Notes: generated by a model from the sequence alone, not told the origin. 64,000 bases of DNA from Planctomycetota bacterium (GCA_016208685.1 JACQXM010000032.1:1-64000), one strand, 5' to 3'; positions 1 through 10,407 are shown, numbered from the stretch's first letter. Program-made: numbers and translations.

Positions 1-81
1 TGCGACGTGACCGACGCCCACCGCCTCCGCCCGCCATCCGATAGGACACCCCCGGAAATGTAGTGAAGACTTTTGACCACA

Positions 82-112
82 ATCGGCCCGGGCGCCGCCC
101 CCAGGCCCGATT
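82..112 (-). terminator. Imperfect hairpin downstream of the RND gene
   Basis: Imperfect inverted repeat: arms AATCGG and CCGATT pair perfectly at the base and the stem continues with mismatches. It lies about 120 bases past the RND stop codon on the minus strand. There is no T-tract, so termination is only a guess. I see no gene in the remainder of positions 1-232. Confidence 0.2.
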
Positions 113-232
113 CACTCGCCCAACTGCGCAACCTGGGTTAACGGTGCGACGGGCAGGCCACGCCGTCCGCCCGGACATCCGCGATGCGTGAGACCGGATC
201 ACCCGGATGCAACCCGTCGCGCCGTACTCCGA

Positions 233-3200
233 CTACCTCGAACTGTCCGCCGCGTCGTTCCCCCCGTAAAGCAGCCAATACGCCACGGGAATGACGAACA
301 GCGTGAACACTGTCGACGCCAGCAGTCCGAAGATGATGGCCCACGCCAGGCCGGAGAAGATAGGGTCCAAGGCGATGGGGGCCGCGGAGAGCAGCGCCGT
401 CGCGGCAGTCAGCAGGATGGGCCTGAGCCGCACTACGCGGCTTTCCATGATGGCATCAAAAAGCGATCGCCCCCGTGCCAGCGAGAGGTGAATGAAATCC
501 ACAAGAATGATCGAGTCGCGGGTGACGATCCCGGCGAGTGCGATCATGCCGATCATGCCCGTGGCCGTGAAGAAGATCGGATCCGCAAAGCCGCCCATTT
601 GCCCTCCGCCTAGCGCGTTCAGCAGCCAGAAACCCGGCATGATGCCCAGGATCGTCAGCGGAATCGCCAGCATCACCACCAGCGGCAGTGTGAACGAATG
701 CGTCTGTGCCGTCAGCAATATGTAGATTCCCACCAGCGCCGCGGCGAACGCCAGACCCAGGTCGCGAAACACGTCCAGCGTGATGTTCCACTCCCCCTCC
801 CCGGAGAAATCGACGCGAATCCCGTCGGGAAGCGACCACGGCACACCACCGCCATTGGCCAGGAAGGTACGGTCGGCCGGCGGTCGAACCGGTCCCTCGC
901 CCACCCACCCGCCCGCTGAGGCCGCAGGTCGGCCGGCATCGCCCGCCGGCGCGGCACCGGCCGCCACGCGGTCCGCCTGTATGTCCATCACCGCCTCGGC
1001 CGGCGCCCGGCCCACGGTATCCGCAAACACATAGACGACGCGCTGCAGGTTCTTGTGGTAGATGGTCTGGTCAACGGTCGCCTCATCCCAGCGCCCCAAC
1101 TCCGCCAGTGGCACAAGGGAACCATCGGCGCTCTTCACCTGGATCACGGCGAGCCGATCCTGGCTCGATCGCTGCGCCCGCGGCACGCGAAGCTCGATCC
1201 GAAGCGGGTGCCGCTCGCCCTCCAGATGGATCGTCCCCCCTAGCGCGCCATTGAGCGCCATGGCGATGGTCTCGGCGATCTCCGCCACCGAGATGCCGTT
1301 CAGCGCCGCCTTCTGCTTGTCGGCCACGAAGATGATCTTGTGCTGATCCGCGTCCACCGAATCGTCAACATCGACGACCGCCGGTTCCATCGTCGCCCTG
1401 CGGCGAACGGTGCCCGCCGCCGCGATGAGATTCTCGTACGAATGATCCGGCCGGCCGTAGAGTTCGGCGACCAGCGTGGCGATGACCGGCGGACCCGGGG
1501 GCGTCTCCACGATCTTGAGATTCACACCGTCCCGCCGCGCGAGGGCCGTGAGTGCATCGCGCAACCGCAGCACCAGCGCATGGCTCTGCTGAGAGCGGTT
1601 CTTCTTCGCCGCCAGATTCACCTGGATTTCCGCCTGGTGGGGGCTGTGCCGCAGGTAGTAATGTCGGACCAGTCCGTTGAAGTCCATGGGCGACGGCGTG
1701 CCGACGTAGGAGGTAAAGCAGGTGACTTCCGGAACGCCCGCCAGGTACTGCTCGAACTTCTGCACCGCAGCCGCCGTCCGCTCCAGCGTCGTGCCCTCGT
1801 CCAGGTCGAGCACGAGCAGGAATTCGTTCTTGTTGTCGAAGGGGAGCATCTTGAGCGGCACGTGCCGCGTCGCTGCGAGTGCCACCGCCCCGAGCGTCAG
1901 CAGCGCGATGACCGCCAGGAACGTCCACGCCGTGCGCCGCGAACGCAGCAGTGGAGCCATCAGCGGGAAAAACAGGCGGTAGAGCCGCGAGGCCTTGACG
2001 GCATCCAGGTCCGGCTCGTGGTGCCCCGACGACGCGTCGGTGCCGCCCCCGGCGCCGCGCGTGAATCCGCGCCGCAAGGCGCGGTAGGAGAGCCACGGGG
2101 TAATGGTGAACGCCACGACCATGGACATGAACATCGCCACCGGGACATTGAGCGCCATGGGTCGCATGTACGGACCCATCATGCCGGTGATGAAGAACAG
2201 CGGCAGAAACGAGACGATCACCGCCAGGGTCGCCGTGATCAGGGGCGGGCGGATTTCCGCCACCGCCTCCAGCACGATCTCCGGCGTCGCCTGCCGCCGC
2301 AGCGCGAAATGCCGCGAGATGTTCTCAACATCCACGATGGGGTCGTCCACCAGCAATCCCAACGAGAGAATCAGGGCGAAGAGCGTCACGCGGTTGATGG
2401 TGAAACCCAACGCGAGATTCACGGTAAGCGTCAGCCCGAAGACCACGGGAACCGCGACGGCGACAATCAGCGACTCACGCCACCCCAACCCCAGCGTCAG
2501 CAGCGCAATCACGATGACCACGGCCACGATGAGCGTCTCGACCAGCTCGTTGACCTTCTCGTCGGCGGTCAATCCATAATTGCGGGTGAGCACCACCTCG
2601 ATGTCATCGGGAACTACCTCGCGCTTGAGCTGTTCGGCGGCGGCGAGGACGTTGCACGCCACGGTGACGGCGTTCGTCCCCTTTTTCTTTGCCAGGGCGA
2701 TGGTCACGGCCGGTTGTGAGGTCCCGTCGGCCGCATCGGCGACGCCGGTACGCAAGGCACGCCCGCCGATCGTCGCGCCGGGGAACCCCGCCCGCTCGTC
2801 GAACCCTCGTGCCGGACCCCAGCCGTGTCGCACGTAGTCCGTTGGTTCCGCCGCTCCATCCCGCACCGTCGCTACATCCTTGAGGAACACCGGGCGGTCG
2901 CCGACCACGCCGACCACCAGATCACGAATCTCCTCGGCGCCCCTGAACGCCCGCCCCACTTCGACGCTCGTGACCTCATCAGCGCCGGTGAACTCCCCGA
3001 CCGTCCGGGTCACGTTCGCCGCCTGTAGCCGCCGCTGTACGTCCAGCGGCGCGATGCGATACGCCTGCATCAGCCCCGGATCGAGGTACACGTGCATGAC
3101 CCGCGGCTGGCCGCCCAGCACATAGGCGCGTGAGACGTCCTTCACCGCCGCCAGCCGGTCCACCATTTCCTCCGCGACCCGCCGCAGGGCGAAAGTGTCC

Positions 3201-3694
3201 CCGCCGGCCCCGGTGAGCGTCAGGCTCACGATGGGCACATCGTCGATCTCCACCGGCTTGACCACCCACCCGGCCACCCCCGGAGGCACGATGTCGATGT
3301 GCTCGTCGATCCGCTTGTAGAGCTTCACCAGGCTGCGCTCGCGATCCTCGCCCACGTAATAGCGCACGGTGATCACCGCTTGTCCCTCGCGGGACATGGA
3401 GTAGACGTACTCCACGCCGTCGATCTGATAGAGGAGTTTCTCCAGAGGCGTGGCGACGAGTTGTTCAACTTCCGCAGCGGAGCGCCCAGGGAAGCTCACG
3501 TGAACGTCGGCGAGCGGCACGACGATTTGCGGGTCCTCCTCCCGCGGTGTGACCATCAGCGCCGCGATCCCCACCGCCGCCGAGAACACCATGAGTACCG
3601 GCGAGAGATGTGACCGTAGGAATAGCCGAACGATGGCGTTGGTGAAGCCGCCGTGCGCCGCCGCATCGCCGCCCCGCGGTTCAGACGTGCTCAT
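233..3694 (-). CDS. RND-family efflux permease (AcrB/CzcA-like)
   Basis: Inner-membrane proton-driven RND exporter of 1153 residues, a little longer than the usual 1020-1050. A first membrane segment follows about 25 N-terminal residues. The periplasmic porter segment contains the family motif with PREEDPQ and a VSFPGRSAAEVE stretch. The TM4 proton-relay acidic pair is kept in GLLVDDPIVDVEN, and the TM10 segment reads GIVTRDSIILVDF, where AcrB has a Lys at the Arg position. Substrate cannot be told from sequence. The start overlaps the stop of the upstream adaptor gene by 4 bases, so the two are co-translated. No TolC-type outer-membrane factor is in the window. It is the last gene of a minus-strand run that begins with a globin-coupled kinase. 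Confidence 0.93.
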   Translation of the reverse strand: MSTSEPRGGDAAAHGGFTNAIVRLFLRSHLSPVLMVFSAAVGIAALMVTPREEDPQIVVPLADVHVSFPGRSAAEVEQLVATPLEKLLYQIDGVEYVYSMSREGQAVITVRYYVGEDRERSLVKLYKRIDEHIDIVPPGVAGWVVKPVEIDDVPIVSLTLTGAGGDTFALRRVAEEMVDRLAAVKDVSRAYVLGGQPRVMHVYLDPGLMQAYRIAPLDVQRRLQAANVTRTVGEFTGADEVTSVEVGRAFRGAEEIRDLVVGVVGDRPVFLKDVATVRDGAAEPTDYVRHGWGPARGFDERAGFPGATIGGRALRTGVADAADGTSQPAVTIALAKKKGTNAVTVACNVLAAAEQLKREVVPDDIEVVLTRNYGLTADEKVNELVETLIVAVVIVIALLTLGLGWRESLIVAVAVPVVFGLTLTVNLALGFTINRVTLFALILSLGLLVDDPIVDVENISRHFALRRQATPEIVLEAVAEIRPPLITATLAVIVSFLPLFFITGMMGPYMRPMALNVPVAMFMSMVVAFTITPWLSYRALRRGFTRGAGGGTDASSGHHEPDLDAVKASRLYRLFFPLMAPLLRSRRTAWTFLAVIALLTLGAVALAATRHVPLKMLPFDNKNEFLLVLDLDEGTTLERTAAAVQKFEQYLAGVPEVTCFTSYVGTPSPMDFNGLVRHYYLRHSPHQAEIQVNLAAKKNRSQQSHALVLRLRDALTALARRDGVNLKIVETPPGPPVIATLVAELYGRPDHSYENLIAAAGTVRRRATMEPAVVDVDDSVDADQHKIIFVADKQKAALNGISVAEIAETIAMALNGALGGTIHLEGERHPLRIELRVPRAQRSSQDRLAVIQVKSADGSLVPLAELGRWDEATVDQTIYHKNLQRVVYVFADTVGRAPAEAVMDIQADRVAAGAAPAGDAGRPAASAGGWVGEGPVRPPADRTFLANGGGVPWSLPDGIRVDFSGEGEWNITLDVFRDLGLAFAAALVGIYILLTAQTHSFTLPLVVMLAIPLTILGIMPGFWLLNALGGGQMGGFADPIFFTATGMIGMIALAGIVTRDSIILVDFIHLSLARGRSLFDAIMESRVVRLRPILLTAATALLSAAPIALDPIFSGLAWAIIFGLLASTVFTLFVIPVAYWLLYGGNDAADSSR

Positions 3695-4845
3695 GGCGCG
3701 GCCGCGTCCCCTTCCGCGGGCAGTACGACGCGCTCCCCCACGCGCAGGCCGGACAGCACTTCCCGGTCAACTCCGAATGCCGCACCCGGCTGAATCACAC
3801 GCCGCTGCACCGCGTCCGTTCCCACATCGACGACAACGTCCACCACGTCCAACTGCCCGATGCGACGGATCGCGGCCTCGGGGATCACCAGTACGTCACG
3901 GTCGTCAAGGGGAACGTACAACCTGCCGAACATGCCGCTGTAGATGCCCGGCGGACACGGACCGGTAACCTTAACCGTGAAACTGCGCGAGGCGGACTCC
4001 GCCTCCGGCACGATTTCGCTCACCTGGCCCTGGCAGCGCTTGGCCAGAGCGTCGATCTCGACATCGATGTTTTGTCCCACGGAAAGCCGCCGCGTGAGTG
4101 ACTCGCGAACCGATGCCACCAATTGCATGCGCGTGGGATCGAAGAGGGTCACCAGCACCTGTCCCGGCGCAACGGTATCCCCCACTTCCACGCGTTTGTC
4201 GATTACCAGACCGGAAAGCGGCGCCGCCACCGTCGCATACGCAAGGACGGTGCGAGCCTCCTCCAAGCTCTGGTGCGTCCGCGCGACGTCCGCCTCCGCA
4301 GACTTCAGCGTCGCCGTGGCGCGGTCCACTTCGATGGGCGGAGCGGCCTGTTGCGCGCGAAGCTCCCGCAGGCGGTCGAGTTCCACGCGGGCGTGATCGC
4401 GGGCGATCCGCGCGGCCGCGGCCGCGGCATCCGCCTGTTCCATGCGTGCGCGAAGGTCGGCGGCATCGAGTTCGACCAGGACGTCGCCTTGCCCCACGCG
4501 CTGTCCGGCCGTTACGCGCACCGTGAGCACCCGCGCCAGCAGCTTGGATGCCACGGCCGTCTCATGTACCGCGCGCACCGTACCCACCGCCGTTTCCACC
4601 TGCGGAACGCGGCGCAGCCGCACCTCGACAACCGTGCGGTCTCCCGGCGACCCGGCGGCAGTACTGCGGCCCGGCGCCGGTGCCGCCCCGGTAATCTTGG
4701 TGTGAAAAGCACCCGCCAGCCACAGCATCAGCAGCGCCACCAGCGCCAGAAGCCCGGCGGGAAGCAGTACGTAGCGCCCGAGTTTGGACGCCGCCCCCGG
4801 CGCGGCGGCATGGCCCGATGGAGGTTGATGCTTCGGTTTCGACAA
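3691..4845 (-). CDS. RND efflux periplasmic adaptor (HlyD/membrane-fusion family)
   Basis: Membrane-fusion protein of 384 residues bridging the RND permease to an outer-membrane channel. After a short cytoplasmic stretch there is one membrane segment (LLPAGLLALVALLMLWLAG, about residues 28-46). Then come a lipoyl-like half (VRVTAGQRVGQGDVLVELD), an alpha-hairpin rich in Ala, Glu and Arg (about 130-195), the second lipoyl half (VEVGDTVAPGQVLVTL) and beta-barrel domains. The start is a TTG preceded by GGAG seven bases upstream; an ATG nearby is in another frame. The stop overlaps the permease start (ATGA), which indicates an operon. Family membership is clear, the transported substrate is not. 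Confidence 0.9.
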   Translation of the reverse strand: MSKPKHQPPSGHAAAPGAASKLGRYVLLPAGLLALVALLMLWLAGAFHTKITGAAPAPGRSTAAGSPGDRTVVEVRLRRVPQVETAVGTVRAVHETAVASKLLARVLTVRVTAGQRVGQGDVLVELDAADLRARMEQADAAAAAARIARDHARVELDRLRELRAQQAAPPIEVDRATATLKSAEADVARTHQSLEEARTVLAYATVAAPLSGLVIDKRVEVGDTVAPGQVLVTLFDPTRMQLVASVRESLTRRLSVGQNIDVEIDALAKRCQGQVSEIVPEAESASRSFTVKVTGPCPPGIYSGMFGRLYVPLDDRDVLVIPEAAIRRIGQLDVVDVVVDVGTDAVQRRVIQPGAAFGVDREVLSGLRVGERVVLPAEGDAAAP

Positions 4846-4941
4846 ACGCCATCTCCGTGTGCCGCGCGGTCACACCGCCTCGCTTGCCGGCGGATTCTAC
4901 GGCGGCACGGTGGCCGGTGGGCAACGGGCCTAAGGAACGGA

Positions 4942-5676
4942 TCACCCGCGCCGGCGCGGTTTTGCCGGCACCGCACGACGGGCACTCTCGCGCGCCGCCA
5001 GGATCAGGTCCACCGCCGCATCCACTGAGAATCTGTCCATGTTCAGCACCAGATCGTATTGCAGCGGATCCTCGATGGCGACGCGGAAGTGGGTTTGCAC
5101 GAACAAGGCGCGGTCGTGCTCCAGCCGGGCCATCGCCTCGCGCGCCTGCGCCTCGGTGAGCTGGTGCCGCGCCGCGAAAGCACGAAGCCGCGTCTCCAGT
5201 GCCGCGACCACGCGGACCCGCAACCCCAGATGCCGCGGGAGGATCCACCCCACGGCCCGCCCCAGGAACACCGCGTGTCCCTGGCGCGCCAGCGAGATGA
5301 CCGTCCGCGTGAGTCTGTGGAAGTAGTCGTTTCGCACGAAGGTGGGGTCGGTGAAGGAACGCAGCGCCTCCTCAAACCACCCCAGATCGCGCTCATCCAT
5401 GGAGGCGTAGAGCTGCTCACGCGTGGCGTCGTCGTCGGCCATGAGCCGCAGAAGTTCCTTGTCAAACACCGCCCAACCCAGGCGTTCGCCAAGCCGCGTG
5501 GCGATCTCCTGCCCGCCCGCCCCCGCCAGTCGCGAGATGCAGATGAAATCCTCCACGTCCGGACGCGACGCCTGCGCCTGCGCCAGGCGCTGTGCCCGGG
5601 CGATCTCCCAGTTGCGCATTTGCCGCTCGACCGCCTTGGCACTTGCCCCGCCGCCGGATCCCGTTGGGTTGGTCAT
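4942..5676 (-). CDS. Cytidylate kinase-like family protein
   Basis: Protein of 244 residues resembling the cytidylate-kinase-like P-loop family found beside metabolic and regulatory genes. The segment ISRLAGAGGQEIATRLGERLGW matches the family's N-terminal nucleotide-binding region, followed by a helical part and a C-terminal stretch with NMDRFSVDAAVDLIL. It is not the housekeeping CMP kinase, and its substrate is unknown. The start is the ATG with GGAG eight bases upstream; a GTG 14 codons earlier (5718) is possible. It sits between the DHOD-like gene and the efflux genes on the same strand with short gaps, so it may be part of the nifJ transcript. Confidence 0.75.
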   Translation of the reverse strand: MTNPTGSGGGASAKAVERQMRNWEIARAQRLAQAQASRPDVEDFICISRLAGAGGQEIATRLGERLGWAVFDKELLRLMADDDATREQLYASMDERDLGWFEEALRSFTDPTFVRNDYFHRLTRTVISLARQGHAVFLGRAVGWILPRHLGLRVRVVAALETRLRAFAARHQLTEAQAREAMARLEHDRALFVQTHFRVAIEDPLQYDLVLNMDRFSVDAAVDLILAARESARRAVPAKPRRRG

Positions 5677-5747
5677 GGCCCGCACTCCAGCCGATGTTCG
5701 CCGGTCGCCGCCCTTCACGGCATCGTGTCAGAGCGCTGCCGGATGGC

Positions 5748-6749
5748 TCACGCGAAGCTGTGCAGCGCCCGCAGGTAATTGGCGCGTTCGAACGCCGCCG
5801 GATCGCTGCAACAGCAGTGGTTCATGCTGCCTTGCATCTGATGCACGCCCTCGTACTCATGGTCGTGCATCCAGGTTCGCATACCCTCCAAGATGCGGGT
5901 CACCGCCGCGGGCCCTTCGCGGAAGAGCACGGCGCAGAGCATCACCGCGTCGGCGCCCACCATAACCAGCTTCAGAACGTCCTCTGGGGCGTAAATGCCG
6001 GTGGTGGCCGCCAGGCTCGCGTCCACGAGGGGGTCGAGGATGGCGATCCAGCGCAGGGGAAGTCGCATCTCATGCGAAGCACTGGGCACCAGGTCGGCGA
6101 CCACCTGAAGCTGTTCCAGGTCAATGTCGGGCTGGTAGAAGCGATTGAACAGGATCAGTCCGTCGACGCCGCGCCTGTCCACCTCCCGGGCGAAATGTGC
6201 CAGGGAACTGAAGTAGGGCGCCAGCTTGAGCGCCACGGGGATGCTTACCGTCGCCTTGACGGCGCTGAGGATGTCGATGTAGCGCCGCTCCAGGTCGGCG
6301 CCGCTCTGCTGCGGGTCGGTCGCTACCACGTAGATGTTGAGTTCCAGCGCGTCCGCCCCCGCCTGCTCGATCAGTTTCGCGTAGTCGATCCAACCGCCCA
6401 GCGTGCTGCCGTTCAGACTGCCGATCACCGGCACCTCCACGGCGGCCTTCAGTGTCGCAATCAGGTTGGCATATTCCTGCGGCCGGCCGGGCGTGTAGTT
6501 CAGCCCCGGGGCGTACGAAAGCGCCTCGGCGTAGCTGTGCGCGCCAAGCTGTTCGAAGTGATTATGCGCGCTGAGTTCGTGTTCGATCTCCTCCTGGAAC
6601 AGCGAGGAAGGAACCAACGCCGCAATGCCGGCGTCCTCCAGGCGCCGCGCCTGATCCAGATCGCGGCACAGGGGCGACGCCCCCGCGATCAACGGGTTCT
6701 TGAGCCGCAGGCCGAGATAGTTCGTCGTCAGGTCGGGGATCGTTCGCAT
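5748..6749 (-). CDS. Dihydroorotate dehydrogenase-like flavoprotein
   Basis: FMN-dependent TIM-barrel protein of 333 residues of the dihydroorotate dehydrogenase-like group that often neighbours pyruvate:ferredoxin oxidoreductase. Recognisable segments are DLTTNYLGLRLKNPLIAGAS at the N-terminus, GSLNGSTLGGW, ALELNIY, and a phosphate-binding end around GADAVMLCAVLF. True PyrD activity is doubtful because the gene is outside a pyrimidine context. The chosen ATG has GAGGTG just upstream; an ATG seven codons earlier (6770) is an alternative. A long open extension further upstream overlaps nifJ and is an artefact. It follows nifJ by about 80 bases on the same strand and is probably co-transcribed, perhaps as a redox partner of PFOR. 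Confidence 0.88.
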   Translation of the reverse strand: MRTIPDLTTNYLGLRLKNPLIAGASPLCRDLDQARRLEDAGIAALVPSSLFQEEIEHELSAHNHFEQLGAHSYAEALSYAPGLNYTPGRPQEYANLIATLKAAVEVPVIGSLNGSTLGGWIDYAKLIEQAGADALELNIYVVATDPQQSGADLERRYIDILSAVKATVSIPVALKLAPYFSSLAHFAREVDRRGVDGLILFNRFYQPDIDLEQLQVVADLVPSASHEMRLPLRWIAILDPLVDASLAATTGIYAPEDVLKLVMVGADAVMLCAVLFREGPAAVTRILEGMRTWMHDHEYEGVHQMQGSMNHCCCSDPAAFERANYLRALHSFA

Positions 6750-6828
6750 CACACACCTCGAGGGTTCCATCCCAGGTACTCCCGAATACCGCGCCGGCCT
6801 TCTCTCCCGCACCGGAAGCGGCGCCGAC

Positions 6829-9800
6829 TCAGCCCGGGGGCGTCTGGCCCGCACGACGGGCGTATTCACTGTACCTGCGTACGGCGGTCTGCTGCGCATC
6901 GAGGAGCAACCGCCGGGCGCGCTCGGGCTCCGATTTGAGGAGCATCTGAAAACGGTTCTCGCTCTCCGCGTACTTCTCCAGGGGGACCTTGGGCGCGTGC
7001 GAGTCGAGCTCCAGGGGGTTCTCCCCCCGCGCCGCACGTCGCGGATCGTAGCGGTAGAGCATCCAGTGGCCGCAATCCACCGCCAGCTTCTGCTGGTTGA
7101 GCCCCAGGCGCATGTTGATGCCGTGCGCGATGCAGTGGCTGTACGCGATGATGAGCGAGGGACCGGGGAAACTCTCGGCCTCGGCGAACGCCTGCACCGT
7201 GTGGTTGTCGTTGGCGCCCATCGCCACGCTGGCGACGTACACGTTCCCATACGCCATCGCCATGAGCCCCAGGTCTTTCTTGTCCGCGGGCTTCCCGCCG
7301 GCCGCGAACTTGGCCACCGCGCCGCGCGGGGTGGCCTTGGACATCTGCCCACCGGTGTTGGAGTACACTTCCGTGTCCAGCACCAGCACGTTCACGTCGT
7401 GCCCCGACGCCAACACGTGGTCCAGCCCGCCGTAACCGATGTCGTACGCCCAGCCGTCCCCCCCTACGATCCACACGCTGCGCCGTACCAGGCTGTCGGC
7501 AACGCTCAAGAGGTTCCGCGCCTCCAGGGTCTCGGCATCCGCCAGCGCGGCCTTAAGCTGCTCCACGCGCGCGCGCTGCGCCGCGATGCCGGCCTCGTCC
7601 GACTGGTCGGCCCCCAGGATCGCCGCCACCAGCTCCGCGTTCAGCGTGCCGCGCAGCCTGTCGAGCAGGTGGGCGGCGAACTCCTGTTGCTTGTCGATCG
7701 CCAGCCGGAATCCCAGTCCGAACTCCGCGGCGTCTTCGAACAGTGAATTGGACCACGTCGGCCCGCGTCCCGCGGCGTTCTGCGCCCAGGGGGTCGTAGG
7801 AAGGTTGCCCCCGTAAATGGAAGAACATCCGGTGGCATTGGCGATCACGGCGCGGTCGCCGAACAACTGGCTCATGAGTTTCAGATACGGCGTCTCGCCG
7901 CAACCGGCGCAGGCACCGGAGTACTCGAACAGCGGCAACAGGAATTGCGACCCTTTGACCGAGCCCAGCTTCAGCGCCGCGCGGTCAAAATCGGGGATAT
8001 CAAGGAAGAAACGGTAGTTCTCCTGCTCCGCGGGACGCAGTGGCGGCTGCGGCGCCATGTTGATCGCCTTCAGCGCCGTCTGCCGCTTGTTCTTTGCCGG
8101 GCAGAACTCCACGCACAGGCCGCAACCGGTGCAGTCCTCCGGTGCCACCTGCAACGTGTAGCGCAGCCCCTTGAATTCCCCACCGCGTGCCTCCACGGAT
8201 TTGTACGTCGGCGGGGCACCAGCCAGATGCTCCGGCGGATACACTTTGGGCCGGATCGCGGCGTGCGGGCACACCAGGGCACACTTGTTGCACTGGATGC
8301 ACACGTCGCCGTCCCACACGGGGATCTCCAGGGCAATGTTGCGCTTCTCCCATCGCGCGGTGGCAGTGGGGAACGTGCCGTCCACCGGCATGGCGCTGAC
8401 CGGCAGGCCGTCGCCGCGCCCCGCGATGATCTCGCCGAGAACGTCGCGCACCATGGCCGGCGCCTCCGCAGGAACCACCGGCGGACGGACCCGGCCGTTG
8501 CCCGCCGATGACGGCAGCGGTACCTCGAACAGATTCTCCAGGGTGCGGTCCACCGCGGCACAGTTTTTCGCCACCACGGCCTCGCCCTTGGAACCGTACG
8601 TTTTGCGAATGGCATCTTTGATGCGTGCCACGGCCTCCTCCCGGGGCAGCAGCCCGGAGATGGCAAAGAAGCACGTTTGCATGATGGAATTGATCCGCCC
8701 GCCCAGGCCCGAGTCCCGCGCCACTTTGTAGGCGTCGATCACGTAGAATCTCAGACGCTTGTTGAGGAGCTCGCGCCGCACCTCGCGCGGCAGCGTACCC
8801 CACACGTCGCCGGCACTCGCCTGGGTGTTCAGCAGGAAGGTGCCGCCGGGAGCGGCCTGCTCCAGCATCTCGATGCGGTCGATGAAGGTCTGCTGGTGGC
8901 AGGCGACGAAGTTGGCCCGGCGTATCAGATACGTCGACCGGATGGGCCGCTTGCTGAAACGCAGGTGCGAGATGGTCACCGACCCCGACTTCTTGGAGTC
9001 GTAAACGAAATACCCCTGGGCGAACTGTTCCGTCTCCTCGCCGATGATCTTCACCGTGTTCTTGTTGGCGCCCACGGTGCCGTCCGCGCCCAGACCGAAG
9101 AAGAGCCCGCGGAACACATCGTCCGCCTCGATATCCAGGGCCGGATCATAAGCCACCGAAGTGTGCGTCACGTCATCCTCGATCCCCACCGTGAAGTGGT
9201 TTCCGGGATCGGGCTTCTTCATCTCATCAAACACGCCCTTGGCCATCGCCGGCGTGAACTCCTTGGACGACAGCCCGTAGCGCCCGCCGATCACGCGCGG
9301 CAACACGGTAAACCCCCGGCCGGCAACCTGCTGCTCCAGCAACGAGGTGAGCACGTCCTGATAGAGCGGCTCGCCCGACGCGCCGGGCTCCTTGGTACGG
9401 TCCAGCACCGCGACCACCTTGGCGGATTTGGGCAGCGCGGCGACGAAGGCCGCGGCGTCGAAGGGGCGGTAGAGGCGCACCCGCAGCAGCCCCACGCGCT
9501 CGCCGGCCTTCATCAGGTGCTCCACCGTCTCGTGAACCGTCTCAGCGCCCGAACCCATCATCACGATCACGCGCTGGGCGTCGGGGCTTCCGAAGTAATC
9601 AAAAAGCCGGTAGCGCCGCCCGGTGAGTTCGCCGAAGCGGTCCATCGTCCGCTGCACGATCTGCGGACAGGCGAGGTAGAAACGGTTCACGGCTTCCCGC
9701 GCCTGAAAGAACACGTCGGGGTTTTGCGCCGATCCGCGAAGCACCGGACGGTCGGGGTTGAGAGCCCGCGCGCGATGCTCGCGCACCAGGCGCTCGTCGA

Positions 9801-10380
9801 TCATCGCCAGGATGTGCTCGTCCGCGACCTGGTCGATTTTCATCACTTCGTGCGACGTCCGGAAGCCGTCAAAGAAGTGGAGGAACGGTACGCGCGACTC
9901 CAGGGATGCGGCGTGCGCCACCAACGCCAGGTCCATCACCTCCTGCACGCTCCCGGAAGCCAGCATGGCGAATCCCGTGGTGCGTGCCGCCATCACGTCG
10001 CCCTGGTCGCCGAAAATCGACAGGGCATGCGTGGCGACGGTTCGCGCCGACACGTGGAAGACCGTCGCGGTCAGCTCTCCGGCAATCTTGAACATGTTGG
10101 GCAGCATGAGCAGCAGGCCCTGCGACGCCGTGAAGGTGGCGGCCAGCGCGCCGGTTTGCAGGGCGCCGTGGATCGTGGCGGCAGCGCCGGCCTCGCTTTG
10201 CATCTCCGTCACGCTCGGCACCGTCCCCCACAGGTTCGGGAGTTGCTCCGACGCCCACTGATCCGCCCACTCCCCCATTGGCGAACTGGGAGTGATGGGG
10301 TAGATGGCGATAACGTCACTGAGACGGTAGGCGATATGGGCGGCGGCTTCGTTGCCGTCCAAGAGGACCTTCCGGACCAT
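6829..10380 (-). CDS. nifJ: Pyruvate:ferredoxin (flavodoxin) oxidoreductase
   Basis: Single-chain PFOR of 1183 residues, normal for the family. It oxidises pyruvate plus CoA to acetyl-CoA and CO2 and reduces ferredoxin or flavodoxin, and is oxygen-sensitive. Domains in order: N-terminal pyrimidine-binding domain with YPITPSSPMGEW (27-38); transketolase C-terminal-like domain; gamma domain; two [4Fe-4S] clusters (CIQCNKCALVCP and CTGCGLCVEFCP); C-terminal TPP domain with CAGCGETPYLKL, NATGCSSIYGG and NTGGQMSKATP. RBS GGAAGGAG lies seven bases before the ATG. A sigma-54 promoter match sits just upstream and the NtrC-type activator gene directly precedes it. In this window it is the likely electron donor system that would balance with the [NiFe]-hydrogenase locus. 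Confidence 0.97.
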   Translation of the reverse strand: MVRKVLLDGNEAAAHIAYRLSDVIAIYPITPSSPMGEWADQWASEQLPNLWGTVPSVTEMQSEAGAAATIHGALQTGALAATFTASQGLLLMLPNMFKIAGELTATVFHVSARTVATHALSIFGDQGDVMAARTTGFAMLASGSVQEVMDLALVAHAASLESRVPFLHFFDGFRTSHEVMKIDQVADEHILAMIDERLVREHRARALNPDRPVLRGSAQNPDVFFQAREAVNRFYLACPQIVQRTMDRFGELTGRRYRLFDYFGSPDAQRVIVMMGSGAETVHETVEHLMKAGERVGLLRVRLYRPFDAAAFVAALPKSAKVVAVLDRTKEPGASGEPLYQDVLTSLLEQQVAGRGFTVLPRVIGGRYGLSSKEFTPAMAKGVFDEMKKPDPGNHFTVGIEDDVTHTSVAYDPALDIEADDVFRGLFFGLGADGTVGANKNTVKIIGEETEQFAQGYFVYDSKKSGSVTISHLRFSKRPIRSTYLIRRANFVACHQQTFIDRIEMLEQAAPGGTFLLNTQASAGDVWGTLPREVRRELLNKRLRFYVIDAYKVARDSGLGGRINSIMQTCFFAISGLLPREEAVARIKDAIRKTYGSKGEAVVAKNCAAVDRTLENLFEVPLPSSAGNGRVRPPVVPAEAPAMVRDVLGEIIAGRGDGLPVSAMPVDGTFPTATARWEKRNIALEIPVWDGDVCIQCNKCALVCPHAAIRPKVYPPEHLAGAPPTYKSVEARGGEFKGLRYTLQVAPEDCTGCGLCVEFCPAKNKRQTALKAINMAPQPPLRPAEQENYRFFLDIPDFDRAALKLGSVKGSQFLLPLFEYSGACAGCGETPYLKLMSQLFGDRAVIANATGCSSIYGGNLPTTPWAQNAAGRGPTWSNSLFEDAAEFGLGFRLAIDKQQEFAAHLLDRLRGTLNAELVAAILGADQSDEAGIAAQRARVEQLKAALADAETLEARNLLSVADSLVRRSVWIVGGDGWAYDIGYGGLDHVLASGHDVNVLVLDTEVYSNTGGQMSKATPRGAVAKFAAGGKPADKKDLGLMAMAYGNVYVASVAMGANDNHTVQAFAEAESFPGPSLIIAYSHCIAHGINMRLGLNQQKLAVDCGHWMLYRYDPRRAARGENPLELDSHAPKVPLEKYAESENRFQMLLKSEPERARRLLLDAQQTAVRRYSEYARRAGQTPPG

Positions 10381-10407
10381 GAGGAGACTCCTTCCGGGGA
10401 AACCCGT

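Noticed and set aside
1340..2719. Long open frame on the plus strand opposite the RND gene (459 codons)
   Set aside because: High-GC antisense shadow: Arg/His-rich translation without family features, while the minus strand encodes a clear RND transporter.
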